The notes below the pieces were generated by a model, which had not been told where the DNA came from, did no database searches, and saw only the letters and a program-made list of their open reading frames with translations. From CAIPAT01 sp041665605 (GTDB taxonomy: Bacteria > Verrucomicrobiota > Lentisphaeria > Victivallales > Victivallaceae): DNA of 11,804 nt. Position 1 is the first letter of the stretch. Each line of letters begins with the position of its first letter. This document shows positions 1-6,004 of the stretch, in pieces. The DNA is taken from assembly GCA_041665605.1 (NCBI GenBank), contig JBAYIO010000135.1:1-11804 (forward strand), in the 5' to 3' direction. Made by a program: the position numbers and the translations under genes.

Positions 1-23
1 AACGACACTCCAAAGTGTCGGAG
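1..23. repeat. 23-bp hairpin repeat, copy 1
   Basis: Identical to 172-194. The core is a perfect stem CGACACT (3-9), loop CCAA (10-13), stem AGTGTCG (14-20). The window begins at this copy, so the repeat may extend further left. Confidence 0.75.
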
Positions 24-31
24 TGAGGAAG

Positions 32-80
32 CCCGCGAATGCGGGAGTGTGCCCCGCTTGCGGGTCCCGCGAATGCGGGA
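32..80. repeat. Cluster of three CCCGC/GCGGG hairpins
   Basis: Three adjacent small inverted repeats share one stem. They are CCCGC-GAAT-GCGGG at 32-45, CCCGC-TT-GCGGG at 53-64, and TCCCGC-GAAT-GCGGGA at 65-80. The first and third have the same loop. No T-run follows on either strand, so a terminator role is not supported. They look like a local repeat family or repeated protein- or RNA-binding sites. Confidence 0.55.
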
Positions 81-171
81 GAGAAAAGCAAGAAAAGTTG
101 TGAACGCTGGAAATGCAGAACGAAGGGCCGGAATGTCCGGAATGATTGCAAAACTGAAAAACATTGTGCTC

Positions 172-194
172 AACGACACTCCAAAGTGTCGGAG
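172..194. repeat. 23-bp hairpin repeat, copy 2
   Basis: Perfect second copy of the 1-23 element, with stem CGACACT 174-180, loop CCAA 181-184 and stem AGTGTCG 185-191. The stretch 202-234 immediately after it is a run of TCC-starting 9-mers related to its TCCAAAGTG segment. Confidence 0.75.
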
Positions 195-373
195 GCGGCT
201 GTCCAAAATGTCCAAGTCCATAAGGTCCATATTACGAAAATAGTTGAGGTAAACAGGTGTCCAAAATATACGAACGGGTGTCCGGAATGTTTGACAAAAC
301 CAATAATTGTTATGCTCAAGGGGTCTCCAAAGTCTCCGGAATGGCCGGTTGCATCCGGACGGCGCAGGCATTT

Positions 374-1195
374 TCATTTTTGCGCGATAGTGCGAAAAAC
401 GCCTGGCGATACGCCGCGCTGTTTTTTAAACACTGTACAAAGATGCCGCTCGCTGGCAAACCCGCAACTGTCGGCGACCGCTTTCAGCGGCAGCGTGGAG
501 TTGATCAGCAAGTCCCCTGCCCTTTCCAGCCGGACATTGATGAGAAATTCCTTGATTCCTGTTCCATAGCGGGCTTTAAAGATATGCCGCAGATAATGCT
601 GACTGATGCCGATTGCGGCGGCAATCTCCCGGGTCTGCCGGATGGCGCTGAATTCATTGTAAATTATCCGGCAGGCGTTGCCGGCATATCTGTCCGCCAT
701 GTTGTGCGATTCCGCGGAATCGTAACGCTGCCGGGAAAGTTCAAACAGCGTCAGCAGCAGGGCGGCTCCGCGATGATCAAACACCGCCTTCTGCAAATCA
801 TTCATGCCGGGTCTTGGTTCAGCCAGAAAAGCCAGATCGGCGGCAAGACGCCGGTCATCAAGCTTCTCAAAATAGTGCATTGCGCAAAAATCATCCGGCA
901 GATCGCCATCCACCCCGAGATGAATGCAGATATCTTCGCCGGCCGTATGCATGGTCTGGGAATGAGTCTGGCCCGGCGGGTGAATTATCCAACTGCCTTG
1001 AGCAAAATCGATTGTCCGCCCGTCGCCGGTACAAATCTTTCCGTGTCCGGCTTTATGATATACGATCTCAAAACCGGCATGGCGGTGAAACGGGCAGGTT
1101 CCGGGGCGAAGCGAATTTATCCATCCGGAAATGAATCTGTAGCGCAAACTGCCGGGGGAACTGAACGTTTCTTCTCTGATATTTCTAATAGCCAT
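374..1195 (-). CDS. AraC-family transcriptional regulator with N-terminal cupin domain
   Basis: A 273-residue regulator of typical AraC/XylS length. The N-terminal half has the cupin-like sensor pattern: PFHRHAGFEIVYH (35-47, with H37 and H39) and, later, GSWIIHPPGQTH (67-78). Sugar-sensing members of the family use such a domain to bind their effector. The C-terminal ~100 residues hold the two helix-turn-helix units: REIAAAIGISQHYLRHIFK (189-207), then LPLKAVADSCGFASERH (235-251), ending in the family-typical FKKQRGVSPGVFR. The ATG at 1193-1195 is the first possible start because an in-frame TAA lies two codons upstream; no good Shine-Dalgarno sequence is seen. It is divergent from the dehydrogenase-isomerase operon, so control of that operon and of the converging transporter is the natural inference. 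The effector is unknown. Confidence 0.9.
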   Translation of the reverse strand: MAIRNIREETFSSPGSLRYRFISGWINSLRPGTCPFHRHAGFEIVYHKAGHGKICTGDGRTIDFAQGSWIIHPPGQTHSQTMHTAGEDICIHLGVDGDLPDDFCAMHYFEKLDDRRLAADLAFLAEPRPGMNDLQKAVFDHRGAALLLTLFELSRQRYDSAESHNMADRYAGNACRIIYNEFSAIRQTREIAAAIGISQHYLRHIFKARYGTGIKEFLINVRLERAGDLLINSTLPLKAVADSCGFASERHLCTVFKKQRGVSPGVFRTIAQK

Positions 1196-1252
1196 ATATT
1201 AGAATCACATATCCTTGTTTTAAGAGTAATAAACCAGCATAATAACCGTTTT

Positions 1253-1324
1253 ATGGAATATATAGCCATTCCTTGGAATTGCAAAACCGGAGTTGAAAGA
1301 TTACTATCATTGGCATAAACCAAT
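1253..1324. promoter_or_regulatory. Inverted-repeat cluster in the divergent spacer, candidate AraC-type operator
   Basis: The spacer carries alternating GGAAT (1255-1259), ATTCC (1268-1272) and GGAAT (1275-1279), giving two nested inverted repeats. ATGG at 1253-1256 also pairs with CCAT at 1266-1269. A separate perfect ATTGG-N6-CCAAT repeat sits at 1309-1324, just before the dehydrogenase ribosome binding site. The first group abuts the predicted -35 box, where AraC activators often bind. Binding by the adjacent regulator is inference; AraC sites are more often direct repeats. Confidence 0.35.
1279..1307 (+). promoter_or_regulatory. Candidate sigma-70-type promoter for the dehydrogenase-isomerase operon
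   Basis: TTGCAA (1279-1284) and TACTAT (1302-1307) are separated by exactly 17 bp. Initiation near 1314 would give a leader of about 25 nt before the ATG at 1339, which has a clear CAGGAG ribosome binding site at 1326-1331 with a 7-nt spacer. Both hexamers are imperfect, as expected for an activated promoter. Confidence 0.4.
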
Positions 1325-1338
1325 ACAGGAGTTTACCG

Positions 1339-2325
1339 ATGGAAAAAAGAATTGTATTTACCGGCAAAAATGAATTGAAGCTTGAAGAGTTCAGCCTTGC
1401 GGCTCAAGGGGATAATCAAGTCACAGTGCGCAATATCTGTTCCCTGATCAGCACCGGCACGGAACTCATCGTGCTGAACCGGATGTTCGATCCCGGCACT
1501 CACTGGGACAACTGGATAAAATACCCGTTCTATCCGGGTTACGCCGCCATGGGTGAAATTGTCAGCGCAGGCAAAAATGTATCATGCCTGAAGCCCGGAG
1601 ACCAGGTTGTTCACCGCGGCGGCCATGCCTCGGCGGCAATCGTCGATGATTCACAATGTTTCCCTGTTCCGGACGGGGTCAAGCCGGAAACCGCCTGCTG
1701 GTTCGCGCTGGCAAAGATCGCAGCCATGAGCGTTCCGGCTGCTCATTACGGCATCGGCGGCAGCGTGGCGGTAATCGGCGCCGGTCCCGTCGGGCAGATG
1801 GCAACCCGCTGGGCGCTGGCCGCCGGCGCGGAGCCGGTGATCTTGATTGACACCGTTCCCATGCGCCTGGAAATGGCCGGACGCGGCGGCGCGGCCCGCA
1901 CGGTCTGCGCCACCGCCGGCAACGCCGCGGATGAGATCAGGCAAATCAATGGAGGCGATCTGCCGGACGTGGTTATTGACAGCACCGGGCATGCGGCAGT
2001 GTTCTCCGATGCGCTGAAAATAGTGAACAGTCATGGCCGGCTGGTGCTGCTGGGCGATACCGGGTCGCCCGGCTTGCAGCATCTTTCGCCGGATGTGATC
2101 ATGCGCGGACTGACGATCACCGGCGTCCACGACATGCATGAGAATGACAACTGGAACAGCAAAAAAATCATTTCACTGTTTTTCAAATTCTGTCAGTCCG
2201 GACGTTTTAATGTCGACGGCCTGATCACCCACCGGTTCACCCCGGATGAATGTGTCCAGGCCTACGAGACCGCCAGTAAACATCGTTCGGAAACGATGGG
2301 AATGCTGTTTGACTGGTCAAAATAA
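1339..2325 (+). CDS. Zinc-less medium-chain dehydrogenase (BchC-like MDR oxidoreductase)
   Basis: A 328-residue medium-chain dehydrogenase/reductase, probably an NAD(P)-dependent oxidoreductase of a sugar or polyol. The Rossmann domain shows VAVIGAGPVGQ (143-153) and an acidic residue, D171, after the second strand, which favours NAD over NADP. The segment STGTEL (38-43) replaces the usual CG(T/S)D motif. PGYAAMGEI (66-74) replaces GHE, so the usual catalytic zinc Cys and His are missing. The four-Cys structural zinc lobe after GDQV (87-90) is also absent. This pattern matches the MDR subgroup that includes bacteriochlorophyllide dehydrogenase BchC and many unassigned 'zinc-binding alcohol dehydrogenases'. 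The start has a good ribosome binding site. It is first in an operon with the isomerase 24 bp downstream. The family is secure; the substrate is unknown. Confidence 0.88.
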   Translation: MEKRIVFTGKNELKLEEFSLAAQGDNQVTVRNICSLISTGTELIVLNRMFDPGTHWDNWIKYPFYPGYAAMGEIVSAGKNVSCLKPGDQVVHRGGHASAAIVDDSQCFPVPDGVKPETACWFALAKIAAMSVPAAHYGIGGSVAVIGAGPVGQMATRWALAAGAEPVILIDTVPMRLEMAGRGGAARTVCATAGNAADEIRQINGGDLPDVVIDSTGHAAVFSDALKIVNSHGRLVLLGDTGSPGLQHLSPDVIMRGLTITGVHDMHENDNWNSKKIISLFFKFCQSGRFNVDGLITHRFTPDECVQAYETASKHRSETMGMLFDWSK

Positions 2326-2349
2326 TCATAGCTGTAAAGGATAAATATC

Positions 2350-3114
2350 ATGCAGAAAATCAAGTTAAGCGCGCCGGACTGGTGTTTTTACCGGAAAGAA
2401 TTCAAACCTGAAGAGTATTACGGTCAACTGCGGGAAGCCGGTTACGGCGCGGTGGAAATGGCGCCGCCGGAGCGCTGGAAGGCGTTGCGCGGCGCCGGTC
2501 TCAAATTAATCAACATCGGAGCCCCGGGAATGGAGACCGGCCTGAATAATCCGGAGAATCATCCAGGTTTAATTCCGGAGATACTGGACACTGTCAAACT
2601 CGCCTCGGATAACGGCATTCCGCAGGTGATTATCTTCAGCGGCAACCGCAAAGGAATCGCGGATTCCGCCTGGCTGGAAAACTGCAAGCTGGCCGTTGAA
2701 AAACTGCTGCCGGCAGCACAAAATAAGAATGTCACACTGATATTCGAGATGTTCAACGGCTTCGACCACCAAGACTATCAGGCGGACAACAGCAAATTCG
2801 GGTTTGACCTGGTCAGGGCGTTCGATTCCGCAAACCTCAAAATACTTTATGACATCTACCACATGCACCGCATGGGCGAAAATGTCATCAGTGATATTAC
2901 GTCCAATCTGAAGCACATCGCGCATCTGCATGTCGCCGGAGCGCCGAAGCGCAATTTCCCCGGCGCTTCCCAGGAGATTGCTTATCCGGCCATAACCGCG
3001 GCGGTGATGAAGGCCGGCTATAAAGGATACTGGGGAATGGAGTTTATCACCCCTGCCCCGCTCGAAGAACTTGAGCGGGCGGCCGGACTATGGGCCGAAT
3101 ACGGCAGGGACTGA
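2350..3114 (+). CDS. Hydroxypyruvate isomerase-like sugar isomerase/epimerase (AP endonuclease 2-type TIM barrel)
   Basis: A 254-residue single-domain TIM barrel of the xylose-isomerase-like/AP_endonuc_2 family, the usual length for Hyi-type enzymes. These interconvert aldo and keto forms of small sugars or sugar acids using a divalent metal. Likely metal or catalytic residues are E133 (LIFEMFNGFDHQDY), D168 and H171 (ILYDIYHMHRM), H194 (HLHVAGAPKR), E209 (QEIAYP) and E231 (GYWGMEF). They line up with the E-D-Q-E metal set of hydroxypyruvate isomerase, with His in place of Gln. The gene has a Shine-Dalgarno TAAAGGA at 2335-2341, 8 nt from the ATG, and follows the dehydrogenase by 24 bp, so the two are co-transcribed. 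It ends 3 bp from the stop of the converging transporter gene. Hydroxypyruvate as substrate is not assured; related family members act on ketoses or inosose-type compounds. Confidence 0.85.
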   Translation: MQKIKLSAPDWCFYRKEFKPEEYYGQLREAGYGAVEMAPPERWKALRGAGLKLINIGAPGMETGLNNPENHPGLIPEILDTVKLASDNGIPQVIIFSGNRKGIADSAWLENCKLAVEKLLPAAQNKNVTLIFEMFNGFDHQDYQADNSKFGFDLVRAFDSANLKILYDIYHMHRMGENVISDITSNLKHIAHLHVAGAPKRNFPGASQEIAYPAITAAVMKAGYKGYWGMEFITPAPLEELERAAGLWAEYGRD

Positions 3115-3117
3115 ACG

Positions 3118-4509
3118 TCACTTCGCGTCTTCCTGGCGGAAGTCCTCGCGGGCGCCGCGCCTGAGCCACTGGAGATAAATCAGCACGATGAAAACTCCGG
3201 ACAGCGCCAGGAAGATGCCCTTCCATAAGTTGAGAAACCAGTAGGTCTGCAACTTGTCGGCAATTACGCCGATCACATAGTTCATGCCGACAATCGCGAT
3301 GGATTTGACCAGGGCCTGAGCTGAACAGAACTGGCCGTAGCGCTCGCCGGGGAATGTGATGACTTCCAGCTTGGCGGTGGCCAGCAGCAGGGTGCTGGAG
3401 AAGGCCGGCAGCAGCATCCAGATGAAGCCGCTCCAGTAATCCGTGATCATGAAATATGACAGGATGTGCAGGGCGGCCGTGGCGAAAAGCCCGAGGATGA
3501 GTGTTTTATGCGCCCCCCATCGGTCAATGATGATGCCGGCGGAATAATAGCAGATGATTTGCAGGACAATCACATAAGCGCTCAATTTGCCGAACTGGTC
3601 CAGCGAATAGCCCAGGTCTTTATTATAAAGAAACACATAGAACAGATTGGAGCAGGCGGAGATATTGATGCAGGCGGAGCCCAGAAACATAGTCCAGTAA
3701 TATTTACTGGAGAAACACTCCCTGCCGTAGTTGCTGATGCCGTCCCAGAGGGTTCCCCGTTTTTCCTTTGCCAGCGGGGGATATTCCCCCTCGTCAATCT
3801 TCCAGCACATCATCAGAATCACAATCCCGTAAATCAGCGCCACGCCGACAAAAATGGCCTTGGCGTCAGTTTCAGCGTACTTGAATATGAAGTAATTGAA
3901 GATCAGCCCGGAAAGCCCGGATACGATCCGGAACAGACTGTAAAAGCGCCCGAGCAGCTCATGCGGGACCACGTCAGGCAGCAGGTAATAATACACCGAA
4001 GCCACAAACAGATTAAAGATTTGATATGCGACCACCAAAAAACCGAACAGCATAATGATCGGCGGAACCGGGAAGATCGCGAAAAAATTGCTGACCAGAG
4101 TTGAAGTCTGAAGGCAATCCAATATCTCCGGCGCGAACGGCGTAGCCGCCAGAAAAAGCACGACAAACGGCGTGGTAATGATAATATAGGGTTTGCGGCG
4201 CCCCCAGCGGGTTCTGGTCCTGTCGGAATTATAACTGATAACGGGATTCATGAACGTATTCAGCATCATCATGATGCTTCCGGCAATAAAAGCGATCTGC
4301 TGATTCGTCGCCCCGTGCTGTTTCAGCAGCAGCGGCAGCACTTTGGGTTCCACGGCCTCCATCAACTGAAACATGAAATCGCCCCACAGCAGCCAACTGA
4401 ATAAGGCGACGATCCCGGCCCGTGTATACACAAGATTTCTTATGGAGAACGTTTTTTGCGGATTCCAAGCCTCGGCTTCAAGGTTTTCGGCAGAACTTCC
4501 CTGATTCAT
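3118..4509 (-). CDS. MFS/GPH-type sugar:cation symporter, about 12 membrane spans
   Basis: A 463-residue inner-membrane transporter with hydrophobic spans along its whole length, consistent with about 12 helices. The short cytoplasmic loop SDRTRTRWGRRKPYI (95-109) between the early helices is the signature seen in glycoside-pentoside-hexuronide and sucrose-type carriers: SDR followed by WGRR(K/R)P. A central cytoplasmic loop (about 238-268) separates the two halves, and IDRWGAHKT (328-336) is the equivalent loop of the second half. The tail is charged (GAREDFRQEDAK). The start at 4509 has AGGAAAGAG at 4521-4529, 11 nt away, which is rather far. It follows the HlyD gene on the same strand after 163 bp but belongs functionally with the dehydrogenase, isomerase and AraC genes. 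It probably imports their substrate; which sugar cannot be told. Confidence 0.87.
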   Translation of the reverse strand: MNQGSSAENLEAEAWNPQKTFSIRNLVYTRAGIVALFSWLLWGDFMFQLMEAVEPKVLPLLLKQHGATNQQIAFIAGSIMMMLNTFMNPVISYNSDRTRTRWGRRKPYIIITTPFVVLFLAATPFAPEILDCLQTSTLVSNFFAIFPVPPIIMLFGFLVVAYQIFNLFVASVYYYLLPDVVPHELLGRFYSLFRIVSGLSGLIFNYFIFKYAETDAKAIFVGVALIYGIVILMMCWKIDEGEYPPLAKEKRGTLWDGISNYGRECFSSKYYWTMFLGSACINISACSNLFYVFLYNKDLGYSLDQFGKLSAYVIVLQIICYYSAGIIIDRWGAHKTLILGLFATAALHILSYFMITDYWSGFIWMLLPAFSSTLLLATAKLEVITFPGERYGQFCSAQALVKSIAIVGMNYVIGVIADKLQTYWFLNLWKGIFLALSGVFIVLIYLQWLRRGAREDFRQEDAK

Positions 4510-4672
4510 TATTATCTTTACTCTTTCCTGAATTATGCTAAAGCGGTAAAATAATAATGCAAAGTGATTAATTCAACTGCGGATTACAGGATAAACTTAA
4601 TTTACAGAGTATAAATCCAGCTTGCAAGCGCCATTATTATGAACCGCGGGAAGAACAAAGGCCGTTGCACGA
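4510..4672 (-). promoter_or_regulatory. Spacer between HlyD and transporter genes with a weak candidate promoter
   Basis: On the minus strand TTGAAT (4576 to 4571) and TATTTT (4553 to 4548) lie 17 bp apart, which would start a transcript about 30 nt before the transporter ATG. The spacer is AT-rich. A 10-bp palindrome GCTTGCAAGC at 4620-4629 lacks a T-run, so no convincing terminator for the secretion operon is visible and read-through into the transporter gene is possible. Confidence 0.3.
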
Positions 4673-6004
4673 TCAAGGCTCACGGGCCGTCTCTTCCAAT
4701 GATTTGATCAATGGATAGATTACATATTCGATGATTCTTCGTCTGCCTGCTTTAATTTCTATCTGCACCTCCATGCCCGGAATCAATCGGAAAGCGGTAT
4801 TGATTCCTCCGCTCAACTTCCCTGATGTGGTAATCCTGGCGCGGTAGTAGGCACTTGATCCCTCCGGTTCTGTTGATTGTTTCTGAAGCTGCAAGGTATC
4901 CTCAGAGATATCTCTGACTTCTCCGTCAAGTGTGCCGTATTTCTGAAACGGATAAGCATTAAGCTTAATTCTGGCGTTAGAACCGACTTTGACTTTCCCT
5001 ATATCCCGCGGCTGGATTTCCGCTTCCACTTCGATAGTTCCATCCAACGGAATGAGAGTAATCAACGACTCCGCCTCACGCACGGCAGAACCTTCTGAAA
5101 AGGCCGCAATCTCCTGTACTACCGCCCTGCACGGGGAGCGCAGATAGACGGATGAAACAAGACGCTCGTTTTTCTCATATTGCTTCTGAATCGATGAAAG
5201 TTCCCGCTCCACCTTTACCATTTCCTCGGAAAGAGTGCCCCGCCATTCCTGAATGAAAGATTTCTTCTCAGATACCATACTTTCCCGCTGGTGGGAAAGC
5301 TCAACCAGGCTGTTTTCCAGCGTGTCGACATTGGACTCCATCTCCATTCTGGTGATCGATACTTGAAGTAATTCTTTCAAGGATGTCGCCTGCTTCTCGT
5401 GCAGCTTCGTGAACATATTCTCTATTTTCCTAAGCGCCTCAAGGCGCTCCCGCTGTTTCCTCAGATTGTCCTCTTTCCCTTTTTTGGCCGCATCCAGTTG
5501 TTTAAGCGCTTCGTCATAATAATTGATTTTCTCCTGATAATGCTTCTGCCGCTGTCTGTAAATCGCCTGCTGCCATTTGGGCGACTTCTCATTTCCCTGA
5601 GCCAGATATGTAGTTTCTTCAAATTCGGATTTCAAGCGCTCAAATTGGGCTTTCAACGTGCTTAGCTCATTTTTGAGCCGCTCGGATTCGGCACTGTTGA
5701 TCGTCGGATCAAAGGTGATTAGCACTTGATCCGGTTGAACGACATCGCCGATTTTGACATTGATCTTTTTAATGAGAGCGCGTTCAAGCGGTTTCATTAC
5801 GATATTCTGCTTGTCCGAAACCAGTTTTCCATTTGCCTGAACGATCACATCCACTTTGCCCAGAGATGCCCAGAGAAGCGCTCCTGCAAGAAAGATGAAT
5901 GAGGCAAAAACACTATATCGCGCCCAGAACGGCAGCGTCTGATTTTTTATTTCAAGCGCATCCGGCTGGAAGTCCACTGCTTCGTTTGGAATCTTCTCAT
6001 TCAT
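4673..6004 (-). CDS. HlyD-family periplasmic adaptor of a type I secretion system
   Basis: A 443-residue membrane fusion protein close in layout to HlyD. It has a short cytoplasmic N-terminus, one membrane span (about 27-48) and a first half-lipoyl/barrel segment (VIVQANGKLV, KPLERALIKKINVKIGDVVQ, DQVLITFDP, 53-100). A long, charged coiled-coil hairpin follows (about 103-285). The chain then returns to the second lipoyl half and the beta-barrel: VYLRSPCRAVVQEI (286-299), EGSAVREAESLITLIPLDGTIEVEA, RDIGKVKVGSNARIKLNAYPF and IPGMEVQIEIKAGRRRIIEYVIYPL, the last being the HlyD-type C-terminal signature. The protein bridges the ABC exporter in the inner membrane to an outer-membrane TolC-type channel. 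Its ATG overlaps the exporter's TAA (TAATG), and AGGAGG lies 9 nt upstream, so the two are translated together. It is near the usual HlyD length and shows no damage. Confidence 0.93.
   Translation of the reverse strand: MNEKIPNEAVDFQPDALEIKNQTLPFWARYSVFASFIFLAGALLWASLGKVDVIVQANGKLVSDKQNIVMKPLERALIKKINVKIGDVVQPDQVLITFDPTINSAESERLKNELSTLKAQFERLKSEFEETTYLAQGNEKSPKWQQAIYRQRQKHYQEKINYYDEALKQLDAAKKGKEDNLRKQRERLEALRKIENMFTKLHEKQATSLKELLQVSITRMEMESNVDTLENSLVELSHQRESMVSEKKSFIQEWRGTLSEEMVKVERELSSIQKQYEKNERLVSSVYLRSPCRAVVQEIAAFSEGSAVREAESLITLIPLDGTIEVEAEIQPRDIGKVKVGSNARIKLNAYPFQKYGTLDGEVRDISEDTLQLQKQSTEPEGSSAYYRARITTSGKLSGGINTAFRLIPGMEVQIEIKAGRRRIIEYVIYPLIKSLEETAREP

Larger units (their letters stand above)
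1..373. other. Gene-free region rich in short degenerate repeats and hairpins
   Basis: No convincing gene lies here. Reading frames that cross it are short or run antisense to the regulator at 374-1195. Visible content: a 23-bp repeat at 1-23 and 172-194, three CCCGC/GCGGG hairpins between 32 and 80, and a degenerate 9-nt unit TCC(AA/GG)A(A/G)TG. That unit occurs at 9-17, 136-144, 180-188, 202-210, 260-268 (ending ATA), 281-289, 326-334 (ending GTC) and 335-343. The stretch 202-234 reads as TCCAAAATG, TCCAAG, TCCATAAGG, TCCATATTA in a row. No U-rich tract follows the hairpins, so none is a clear terminator for the regulator that ends at 374. Confidence 0.6.

Noticed and set aside
39..569. Plus-strand open frame of 176 codons
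   Set aside because: It spans short repeats and the antisense of the regulator, with no protein-like domain or convincing ribosome binding site.
257..1318. Plus-strand open frame of 353 codons
   Set aside because: It is antisense to a clear AraC-family regulator and lacks a recognisable domain; its first part lies in the repeat region.
4620..4629. Palindrome GCTTGCAAGC as a terminator of the secretion operon
   Set aside because: It has no loop to speak of and no T-run on the minus strand.
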